The notes under the pieces are model-generated. The model ran no database searches, had not been told where the DNA came from, and saw nothing but the letters and a program-made list of their open reading frames with translations. The translations under genes and the position numbers were made by a program. Of a stretch of DNA of 64,000 bases, positions 53,652 to 61,020 are shown in pieces. The stretch comes from Rhodobacter aestuarii (GTDB lineage: Bacteria; Pseudomonadota; Alphaproteobacteria; Rhodobacterales; Rhodobacteraceae), in NCBI RefSeq assembly GCF_900156655.1, contig NZ_FTOG01000008.1, positions 124,001-188,000 of the forward strand, in the 5' to 3' direction. Each line of letters begins with the position of its first letter. Within the stretch, counting starts at the first letter, position 1.

Positions 53652-54569
53652 TCAAACAGGCGTGCCGCGGATCGTGCAGACCTCATGATAGATCGCCGCT
53701 TGTGGATCTGCATCCATCATCGCTTGTGCCGCCCGCGCGGTGAGCGGTTCGGCTCCCGCCGCATCGCGGTAAAAAGCGCAATTGAAAGCCTCATCAAAGC
53801 CGGTGCCGCCAAGCGCCTTTTCCAGCGCCACAAAGAAGGAAATGTCGGTCCCGGCATGTTGCTCGACGATCTGGGATTGCAGCTTTTCGGGGCGGTAGCC
53901 GTTGGCTTCAAACATATCGCACAAGACGGGCACGCCAACACGGGCCCCGAAATTCAAGATCACCTCGGCCCTTGGCGCACAGGCACGCAAGCGGCGCAAC
54001 AGAGCCTCGTTCAAGCCCAGCCCAACGGTATTGAAGGGAAATTCCTCAAAATCAGCCCAAGGGTAGTAATGCGCGATATGGTCATCTTCGCGCACATCTG
54101 CCGCCACGCCCAATTTGGTGCGATGCGCGTTGCGGAACGCCTCAAACCGCGGATCGCCCGGGCAGGCCACTTGTGGCAGGCAGCCGATCACCACATCCGC
54201 CTGTTCCACCTCGGCCAGAGCCTCGGGTGTGTCGATTAGGCTCACAGCCCCATGCACGGGCTGAAACCGATGTGCCGCGCTTGGCGCAAGGGTCAGCACG
54301 TTATGGGCAGATAAATCGGCCATGCGCGGATCAAGATCACTGCCCGAAACGCGGGCCGCGCCGCAGATTGTCAGCAAGAAAGCGGCGTTCGCGCCCGTGC
54401 CGATCCCCACTTCATAGATGCGCTTGCCGTGCAGGTTCGCCCGTTCCAGCGCGCGTTGAAAGGTTTGTGTCCATGGGTCGCGCGGATCAAAAGCAAATTC
54501 AGGCGCATGCGCGGCGGTGGAAGTGTTTGCGTCGGAAAGCTGAGGTTCGGTCATGTGTGAATGGCTCAT
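53652..54569 (-). CDS. mmtN: Methionine S-methyltransferase, MmtN type
   Basis: A 305-aa SAM-dependent methyltransferase predicted to turn methionine into S-methylmethionine. Motif I is EVGIGTGA (53-60) with acidic SGSDLDP (76-81). From memory of the plant methionine S-methyltransferase N-terminal domain, several stretches match in order: VIGCLPQ (128-133; plant IVGCIPQ), VGLGL (182-186), VILNFGARVG (203-212; plant MIFNMGGRPG), the pattern CDMFEANGYR (217-226), TDISFFVALEK (241-251; plant TDISALVEIEK) and AEPLTARAA (273-281). A generic methyltransferase would not share these. ATG 54569 follows GGAAG. Neighbours supply decarboxylase, transaminase and dehydrogenase, the remaining steps to DMSP. 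Confidence 0.82.
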   Translation of the reverse strand: MSHSHMTEPQLSDANTSTAAHAPEFAFDPRDPWTQTFQRALERANLHGKRIYEVGIGTGANAAFLLTICGAARVSGSDLDPRMADLSAHNVLTLAPSAAHRFQPVHGAVSLIDTPEALAEVEQADVVIGCLPQVACPGDPRFEAFRNAHRTKLGVAADVREDDHIAHYYPWADFEEFPFNTVGLGLNEALLRRLRACAPRAEVILNFGARVGVPVLCDMFEANGYRPEKLQSQIVEQHAGTDISFFVALEKALGGTGFDEAFNCAFYRDAAGAEPLTARAAQAMMDADPQAAIYHEVCTIRGTPV

Positions 54570-54620
54570 CTGTCTTCCGTCATAAGGGTCCAAAGTGCCG
54601 CCCAAGCGGCGGGGCGGCTC

Positions 54621-55862
54621 TTAGTCGAGCAGCATGAGATTGCGCGCCGCGCCGCGCAGGCAGTGGTCAGAGCGCATCGCGGCGGCATAGCCCCCCGCAT
54701 TCAGGAGCGCGATCACATCACCCTCTTCGGGCGGTGGCATCGGGTGATCTTCGGCCCATTTGTCGAGCGCTTCATTGACATTGCCGACCACGGTAAAACG
54801 GCTCGGCGGCGCCTCGCGCGGCACGGTTGGGACTGGTTCACAGGGCAGGTCGTAAAAGGCAGGCTCCATCGCCAAGTTGAACCCGGCATCAAGGCCCAAA
54901 AACTCCACCGTCTTGCGCCGTTCGCGGTAGGTGACGGATGCCAAAAGCACGCCCGCATCCTTGACCAGAAAATCTCCCGGTTCGACGGCAACCGTCAGCC
55001 CCGTGCCACCATAGGCTTGCGCGATGGTATGTGCCCAATGATCAAGGTCGAGCGGCCTGTCAGAAGCGCGATGTGGCACCCCCAAGCCGCCGCCGATATT
55101 GACTTCACTCAGCCCCGGAAGCTGTTCGGTGAAGCGGCGGCTTTCTTGCAGCACGGCGGCAAATTGCGTCATCTCGCGATCTAGGTAGCCACAGCCCGCG
55201 TGGAAATGAAGCCGCGTGATCTTCAGCCGATGGCGCTTGGCGATCTCAATCGCCTCCGGCAACCGATCCAGATAGATGCCAAATTTCGTCGCTGCCGCCC
55301 CGCTATACTGCAGCATCTGACTGCCGCCATAGCCGATGCCGCGGTCTGGGTTGATCCGCAGCCCAACTTTGCGGCCCGGATGCGCGCGGCCAAAGCGGTC
55401 GAGCGCGGCAAGCGCATCAAAGTTGATGGCGATCCTTTCGAACCGCCCCAATATCTCAAGATCGGCAGCACTGAGCGAGGTGCCCGTAAACGAGATATCT
55501 TGCTCACGAAAGCCGCAAGAAAGCGCATGTATCAACTCTTCGGGGGAGCAGACATCGGCCCCGCACAGCCCTTGCCCCGCAAGGTAGGATAAAAGCTGGG
55601 GCGTGCGGTTGGCCTTGATCGCGTAATAAAGGTGATGGTCCAGCCCGACACGGTCCAAGGCGCGGTGCAAAAGCCCTGCCTTCTGCGCCACACGCCGCGC
55701 GCGGATCACATAAGTCGGCGTGCCGAGCTTGCGGGCCAAGGCCGCCAGATCGGTGCTGCCCAGATGCAGCCGTCCGCCCCGATAGGCCAAATCTTCGCGT
55801 TGCCACCAAGGGGCGACGGTCTTTTGTGCGCGGTTTTCCGGGGCGATGTCGGTGTCAGCCAT
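54621..55862 (-). CDS. Fold-III PLP decarboxylase, predicted S-methylmethionine decarboxylase
   Basis: A 413-aa member of the ornithine/DAP/arginine decarboxylase family 2. The PLP lysine is K83 (YYAIKANRTP), with HAG at 221-223 and the phosphate loop NIGGGLG at 255-261. Two usually conserved positions differ: EPG is followed by D297 where most family members have Arg, and the active-site cysteine near the C-terminus is replaced (GNVNEALD, 360-367). This argues against DAP or ornithine as substrate; decarboxylation of S-methylmethionine to dimethylsulfoniopropylamine is predicted from context. Its start overlaps the TusA-like gene by 8 bases; ATG 55862 was chosen for this coupling. Confidence 0.85.
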   Translation of the reverse strand: MADTDIAPENRAQKTVAPWWQREDLAYRGGRLHLGSTDLAALARKLGTPTYVIRARRVAQKAGLLHRALDRVGLDHHLYYAIKANRTPQLLSYLAGQGLCGADVCSPEELIHALSCGFREQDISFTGTSLSAADLEILGRFERIAINFDALAALDRFGRAHPGRKVGLRINPDRGIGYGGSQMLQYSGAAATKFGIYLDRLPEAIEIAKRHRLKITRLHFHAGCGYLDREMTQFAAVLQESRRFTEQLPGLSEVNIGGGLGVPHRASDRPLDLDHWAHTIAQAYGGTGLTVAVEPGDFLVKDAGVLLASVTYRERRKTVEFLGLDAGFNLAMEPAFYDLPCEPVPTVPREAPPSRFTVVGNVNEALDKWAEDHPMPPPEEGDVIALLNAGGYAAAMRSDHCLRGAARNLMLLD

Positions 55863-56109
55863 GTCGGAGCATTCCTTTGCCGGCTTTCGCCAATGCGCGA
55901 CGGTCTTGGGTGGAGTAGACAAGCCGGATATCGGTCGGGTCATGCTTCAGGCTGTGCGCGATACGCTCGGGCGCGTTGCAGTGACGGTCGACCAAAACGT
56001 CAAGCGGCAGGCCACAATCTTGGCGCCCGACCACGGCTTGTTTGATGCGCAACACCGTCAGCGGTGCCGAAAGCCCGCGGCAATCAATGAAGCTTGTTGG
56101 TTGGCTCAT
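55855..56109 (-). CDS. TusA-like protein lacking the CPxP cysteine
   Basis: An 84-aa TusA-fold protein. The motif region reads IDCRGLSAPLTVLRIKQAV: the acceptor cysteine of RGLxCPxP is Ala15, while C10 lies just before, and C32 and C44 occur elsewhere. A classical persulfide relay through the CPxP cysteine is therefore not possible. It is encoded between the aminotransferase (41-base gap) and the decarboxylase (8-base overlap), so it should be made in step with them. It may act as a structural partner or regulator of the pathway enzymes; this is unproven. Confidence 0.82.
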   Translation of the reverse strand: MSQPTSFIDCRGLSAPLTVLRIKQAVVGRQDCGLPLDVLVDRHCNAPERIAHSLKHDPTDIRLVYSTQDRRALAKAGKGMLRHG

Positions 56110-56150
56110 ATCTTGTCTCCTTCGCACCGAGGGGGGTGTGGCTTTGGGGC

Positions 56151-57569
56151 TCAGATCTTGCCCGCTTTTTGATCGGCTTCGGCGCGGTCAAGCGCCTCCG
56201 ACAGGATCGCAACAATCCGGTCGATATCGCTGCGCGTGATAATCAGCGGCGGGGAGAGGATGCAGAGGTTTTCATAAGGCCGCACCAGCAGCCCCGCCTC
56301 TTGGCAATAGCTGTCCACCCGCTGCGCAAGCGCCATATTGGCGGCCGTTGGCCCCACCTCTTCGCCCGTCCAGCATTCGACACAGGCCATCAGATGGTCG
56401 CCGCGCACCGTATAGACGATGTCTTTGCCGCGCAGCGCGCGCAGCTTGTCGATGAAATAGGGGCCAACATCGCGGACATGGCCGCAAATATTCTCGCGCT
56501 CCATGATCTCGATATTGGCAAGCGCAACCGCGCAGGCGACCGGGTGGCCCGAATAGGTGAACCCGTTTGAAAAAACAGGCTTATCGGCGGGTGCGTTGCG
56601 CGCAAGCGCTGTGGCAATGCGGTCCGAGATCAACACCGCGCCCAGCGGTTGATAGCCCGAGGAAAGCCCCTTGGCGGTGATGATCATATCGGGCGCGAGG
56701 CCAAAGCGGACGTCAGAAGCAAAGAAATACCCTAGCCGGCCAAAGCCCGTCACCACCTCATCCGAGATGTAGAGGATGCCGTATTTGTGGCACAGATCGC
56801 AGGTGGCTTTTTGATAGCCCTCCGGCGGGGTCAGCACGCCGCCAGACGCCATGATTGGTTCGGCAATGAAACAGGCGATGTTTTCGGGGCCGATGCGCGC
56901 AATCTCGGCCTCCATCTCAGACAGCAATTCTTGCAGTTTGGCTTCGGCCGAGATGTTGGAGCGGTCCGGGTCATATCCGGGGCTGGAAAGATGGTGCACG
57001 AACTCGGCCTCATAATGAAACAAGGTCCGATCCGCCGATTTGCCCGAAAGCGATTGCGTCAGATAGGTGCCGCCATGATAGGCATTGATCCGCGAGAGCA
57101 CATGGCGCCGTTGCGGCTGGCCTTGCGCAGCAAAATGATACTGCGCGATGCGGATGGCCGATTCCACTGCGGTCGAGCCGCAGGTGGTGAAATGCACCCG
57201 GTTCAAATCCCCCGGCGAAAGCTTGGCGAGCTTTTCTGCCAAACGCGCAGCAGGCTCGCTCGAAACATCGCCAAAGGGGGTGTAATAGGCCATCTGGCGG
57301 GCTTGATCGGCCATTGCCTCGGCCAATTCTTCGCGGCCATAGCCCAAGGTCATGCACCACATACCGCCAATCGCATCGAGGTAGCTTTTGCCCGCGCTGT
57401 CGCGCACCCGCACGCCCTTGGCGGAGTGGATCACCAATGCGTCTTGCGTGCCTAAACTGCTGAGATCTGCCCAAGGGTGCAGCACGTGACGCGCATCAAT
57501 CCTTGGGACAGGACGGGACTGGAGCTTTTGCGTGGTCTTATCTGGGGCGGTTTCAGCCAACAAATCCAT
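56151..57569 (-). CDS. Class III aminotransferase, predicted DMSP-amine transaminase
   Basis: A 472-aa omega-aminotransferase (fold type I, class III). PLP lysine K300 lies in IITAKGLSSGYQPLGA, the aspartate D270 in YISDEVVTGFGR, and GSTAVESAIRIA at 131-142 contacts the cofactor phosphate. Family members move terminal amino groups, for example beta-alanine, taurine or putrescine to pyruvate. In this operon the proposed substrate is dimethylsulfoniopropylamine. It is the first gene, with AGGAGG about 10 bases before ATG 57569. Upstream in-frame residues are not conserved in character. Confidence 0.9.
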   Translation of the reverse strand: MDLLAETAPDKTTQKLQSRPVPRIDARHVLHPWADLSSLGTQDALVIHSAKGVRVRDSAGKSYLDAIGGMWCMTLGYGREELAEAMADQARQMAYYTPFGDVSSEPAARLAEKLAKLSPGDLNRVHFTTCGSTAVESAIRIAQYHFAAQGQPQRRHVLSRINAYHGGTYLTQSLSGKSADRTLFHYEAEFVHHLSSPGYDPDRSNISAEAKLQELLSEMEAEIARIGPENIACFIAEPIMASGGVLTPPEGYQKATCDLCHKYGILYISDEVVTGFGRLGYFFASDVRFGLAPDMIITAKGLSSGYQPLGAVLISDRIATALARNAPADKPVFSNGFTYSGHPVACAVALANIEIMERENICGHVRDVGPYFIDKLRALRGKDIVYTVRGDHLMACVECWTGEEVGPTAANMALAQRVDSYCQEAGLLVRPYENLCILSPPLIITRSDIDRIVAILSEALDRAEADQKAGKI

Positions 57570-57918
57570 GAAGGTTATGCCTCCTGGTTTCGCGCCGAGG
57601 CGCGATTTCGGTGAAGTCTGGCCCCTAGGGGCCCTCTTGGATTGGTGCGGCCATGCCAGCGCCTTTGCGCCAACTGCGTCACGGCTCGATGACCAAGGGC
57701 CAAAGCCGATCCAGACGGACCGCGCCCAAGGAGCGCGCCAGATGACGGCGGGGGCGCTTGATGCCCGCAAAACTCCTCAGATATCTGAATACTTCATCGC
57801 ACAAACGGGCCCACAACTAAACCCATCGGAACGGATTTTTTCGAAATCCGACGCAATGCCTCCCAAAAACGGCATATTTGCCTGTTCAACAGGCAGTCAC
57901 CCGGAGGCGATATCGCGT
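57570..57918. promoter_or_regulatory. Promoter region of the DMSP-type operon with palindromes
   Basis: 349 bases without a gene between the c-di-GMP gene's stop and the aminotransferase start. Four palindromes stand out: CGCGCC-GA-GGCGCG (57591-57604), GGCCCCTAGGGGCC (57620-57633), CGGATTT-TTTCG-AAATCCG (57832-57850) and TGCCTGTT-C-AACAGGCA (57879-57895). They are candidate operators or leader hairpins; no -35/-10 or -24/-12 element could be assigned with confidence. Confidence 0.5.
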
Positions 57919-60060
57919 TTAAGAGGCTGGGGTCGCGGTTCTGAGATAATGATCAATCGGGGCAGGGCGCCCGTAATGATAGCCTTGCAAGAAATCCGCC
58001 CCGTTGATGCGCAGCCGCGCGGCATCGGTTTCGGTTTCGACCCCTTCGGCGACGATGCTCAGCCCCATCGCACGGGCAAGACCGATGATCGAACGGATCA
58101 TTCGCATCCCGTCTTCCCCCTCTTCGATCGCGCGCACAAAGGAGCGGTCGATCTTCAGCGCGTCAAAGGGCATCCGCATCAGATAGCCGATTGAGGCAAA
58201 GCCGGTGCCAAAATCATCCAGCGCGAGGGTGAAGCCATTGGCGCTGAGTGTGATCAGCTCTTGCGAGATGGTGACATCGTCGCGCAGCACGATTTGCTCG
58301 GTCACCTCGACCTCAATCCGCTCCGGCGAAATGTCATGGGCGCGCACATAGGCGGTGAATTTCTCTGCAAAGCCACGGCTCATCAATTGTGTGGGGGAGA
58401 CATTGATACTGACTTTGGCGTCTTTGAGCAGCTTCATATCCTTGCAGATATGATCGAGCAAAACCCACCCCAGTTGCATAATGAGCCCGCTGGCTTCGGC
58501 CACTTTGATAAACTGATCCGGTGGGACTTGCCCCAATTCTGGCGAGAACCAACGCGCCAGCGCTTCATAGCGCAGCGGGCCATCCCCCCCTTTTGCGGGC
58601 AGGATCGGTTGGTAATACATGGTGAAACCGCTCCCATCCGTCAGGGCGCGGCGCAGTTCTCGCTCGATATGCTTGTGGTCGAGGTCTTCGCTTTCCATGC
58701 GCCGGTCGTAGCGGATTACCTCCAGCGTCTCGCGCAGCTTGGCGGAATACATCGCCCGGTCGGCACGGCGCAAAAGCTCCTCGTGATCCATCGCTTGGCG
58801 ATCATCGAAGGCAAGCCCTTTGGAGGTTTGCACCTCAAAGCTGACGCCGTGGCAGATGATCGGCGTATCTGAGAGCCGCTGAAGCGCAAGGCATTTGCGC
58901 GCGACGATCTCTTCGAGCCCTTCGGGGGCGGCGCTCACCACAAAAAACTCATCACCGCCATAGCGTGCAACAAAGGTATGTTCGTCACGCAGTTCATTGA
59001 GCCGTTTTGAGAATTCTACCAAGAAAGCGTCACCGCCCAAATGGCCAACGGTGTCGTTGATCACTTTGAAGCGGACCAAATCAATGGCGATTACCGCGCA
59101 TTGCTGCTCGGCCTGTTTGCGTAATTTGCTTAAGTGCTCGCGCATTGCGTAGCGGTTTGGCAAGCCGGTCAACGCATCGCTGCGCGCGCGCCCAGAGGAA
59201 ATCGCCTCACGTTCGATCAGCACTGCCGCTTTTGAGCGCAGCAGCATCGCCGCCCAATAGGACATGATCACGAACACCACGCTAAAGGCCCCCATGATCG
59301 GGAACATCTTCCAAAAAAGTTGTGTGCCTGGCTGCGGGGGGGACCAGCGCATCCAGGCGACAGGTTCGCCGCTCACGCCAGCCAGGGTGGTGAACACCGT
59401 ATCTTTGGGAGGTGGCTCAGGCAGAACATCCAGCCCGCTGATGGACAATTCCTGCTCCATATCTTGGAAGCGGTCTTTTTCCAAAATCTTGCCGATCACC
59501 GCAATCGCGGCACTGTTCGGTTGCACCTCGGCCAGCAATTGAGCGTTTTCCGGCAGCAGATAAGAGGCCGAGAACATCACCGGCATTCCATCGCGCATTT
59601 CAAAGAAATCAAAGGTTTGCCGTTCGGAACTGTCGAGTGTTGGCACCACCGCGCGCAAGGCGGCGCGGGTCTGGGGGCTTAAAAGGCCGCCTTGCGGCGC
59701 AAGGCCCGCCCCGGCTTGCCACGACACAGGTGCGGGCAGTGGCCCGTCGAACAATTCCGCATATTGGAAGACATCTCCCCGATGTGCGGTGATGCCGTAA
59801 TTCGAAGACAAGCGATCCGTCGCGCGGTTTTGGGCCGCCAGATAAAGATCGGTCCAGTTATGATAATCCCCCGCCAAAAGGGAGACGGAATCTTGCAAGC
59901 TATGCACCCGACCGATCACCCGTTGCGAGGAATCTTCAATCGCATTGGCATCCATCGTCTGGCGCACAGACAGAAGCGCGAGCCACAACACCGCCAACAC
60001 CGCGAGCAAAACCGCTGTTACAAGACCAACAATTTGCCGAGGAAGGGTGTTGCTGCTCAT
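57919..60060 (-). CDS. Membrane GGDEF-EAL protein with CHASE4-like sensor
   Basis: A 713-aa inner-membrane c-di-GMP enzyme. TM1 (about 10-32), a periplasmic CHASE4-like domain (about 33-258; SLAGDYHNWTDLY is typical) and TM2 (about 262-286) precede a GGDEF domain with intact GGDEF but no RxxD inhibitory site, and an EAL domain with YEALARW, DDFGTG and EGVET. Both activities are possible. The start ATG shares one base with the stop of the SET gene (TGATG), so translation is coupled. Confidence 0.9.
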   Translation of the reverse strand: MSSNTLPRQIVGLVTAVLLAVLAVLWLALLSVRQTMDANAIEDSSQRVIGRVHSLQDSVSLLAGDYHNWTDLYLAAQNRATDRLSSNYGITAHRGDVFQYAELFDGPLPAPVSWQAGAGLAPQGGLLSPQTRAALRAVVPTLDSSERQTFDFFEMRDGMPVMFSASYLLPENAQLLAEVQPNSAAIAVIGKILEKDRFQDMEQELSISGLDVLPEPPPKDTVFTTLAGVSGEPVAWMRWSPPQPGTQLFWKMFPIMGAFSVVFVIMSYWAAMLLRSKAAVLIEREAISSGRARSDALTGLPNRYAMREHLSKLRKQAEQQCAVIAIDLVRFKVINDTVGHLGGDAFLVEFSKRLNELRDEHTFVARYGGDEFFVVSAAPEGLEEIVARKCLALQRLSDTPIICHGVSFEVQTSKGLAFDDRQAMDHEELLRRADRAMYSAKLRETLEVIRYDRRMESEDLDHKHIERELRRALTDGSGFTMYYQPILPAKGGDGPLRYEALARWFSPELGQVPPDQFIKVAEASGLIMQLGWVLLDHICKDMKLLKDAKVSINVSPTQLMSRGFAEKFTAYVRAHDISPERIEVEVTEQIVLRDDVTISQELITLSANGFTLALDDFGTGFASIGYLMRMPFDALKIDRSFVRAIEEGEDGMRMIRSIIGLARAMGLSIVAEGVETETDAARLRINGADFLQGYHYGRPAPIDHYLRTATPAS

Positions 60061-60491
60061 CAGGCGGCAACCCCGTGCATTAGGGGCCCGTGAATTAGAG
60101 GCCCGTGAATTAGGGGAGCGGGAGCGGTATCGGCAAAGCCGAGCACACAGACATGGGCATAATTGCAGGTCAGTTCGGTGCCTGCGGGCAGATCGCGCGC
60201 CGCAATCATTTCCTCGCCGCAATCAATAAGGCTTGGGGTCTCGGAATGGTTCATGAACATATCCCCGTCATTCCCAAGCCGAAACACCTGAAGATGCGGG
60301 ATAAATTCGGCATGATGCAGCACGGTTTCCACCGCTTCCTCGGGGAAATGCGCCAATGCGCTGGCCGGGATGTCCACATCGAACATCGGGTCATACCTCC
60401 AGACCGTATTGCCCGCACGGATGGGTTCCCTGGTGAAAACACCCAAACCGTGGATGGGGCTTTGCGAGACATAGTGGTTCACTAAGAGCAT
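60060..60491 (-). CDS. SET-domain protein coupled to a c-di-GMP enzyme
   Basis: A 143-aa protein consisting of one small SET domain: GLGVFTREPIRAGNTVW at the N-terminus, MNHSETPSL (about 79-87) and LPAGTELTCNYAHV near 101-114, matching the SAM- and substrate-binding motifs of lysine methyltransferases. The C-terminus carries a short tandem repeat, HGPLIHGPLMHG, visible as repeated DNA at 60075-60120. Its stop overlaps the start of the GGDEF-EAL gene. Methyltransferase substrate unknown. Confidence 0.83.
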   Translation of the reverse strand: MLLVNHYVSQSPIHGLGVFTREPIRAGNTVWRYDPMFDVDIPASALAHFPEEAVETVLHHAEFIPHLQVFRLGNDGDMFMNHSETPSLIDCGEEMIAARDLPAGTELTCNYAHVCVLGFADTAPAPLIHGPLIHGPLMHGVAA

Positions 60492-60526
60492 CGTGCGACC
60501 TCTTGGTTAATTTTTCGTTTACGATT

Positions 60527-60853
60527 TCAGGCTTCGGTTTCCATGATCACCACGGCAAAAAGCGCGGCGCCAAGCCCAACGATTTGTCTAAGGGAGAGGG
60601 TTTCGCCAAAGAAGGCGACGCCAACGGCCGTGAGCCCCAAGATCGTGGCGGAGCTGTAAAGAACGGCAATTTGGGCGAGGTTGTGGGTCTGCATCAAGAA
60701 GACCCATCCAAGCGCGGTGACGGCATAAAGCACGGTGCCCGCAGCAAACCAAGAGGTCGTAAAGGGCGCGGTTTTGATCGCCGCAGATTTCAACGCATAA
60801 TCGCCAAGTATCGTGAAAGCAACAATGCCCACGAGTATCAGGTAGGATCGCAT
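60527..60853 (-). CDS. Four-helix DMT/SMR-like transporter subunit
   Basis: A 108-aa hydrophobic protein with four predicted helices, the size of SMR and half-EamA transporters (DMT superfamily). AFTILGDYALKSAA in helix 1 and a C-terminal GETLSLRQIVGLGAALFAVVIM match the DMT pattern; the usual SMR helix-1 Glu seems to be Asp. Likely works as a dimer. ATG 60853 gives helix 1 directly; a longer frame adds 19 residues of basic sequence. Substrate unknown. Confidence 0.78.
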   Translation of the reverse strand: MRSYLILVGIVAFTILGDYALKSAAIKTAPFTTSWFAAGTVLYAVTALGWVFLMQTHNLAQIAVLYSSATILGLTAVGVAFFGETLSLRQIVGLGAALFAVVIMETEA

Positions 60854-61020
60854 GACGCAGATTTCCCTACATCGTTTCCATTTTAGAATTGCACATTGAA
60901 AATGCGACATACCTGCTTGCTGGCTGCTTAATGCGACAAGGGAAAATCATTAAAGTTAATGGTAAATGCCAATCGCCCCGGCGCGAGGTCGGGGCGAGAA
61001 ACGTCGTATCGGTGTTGGGA

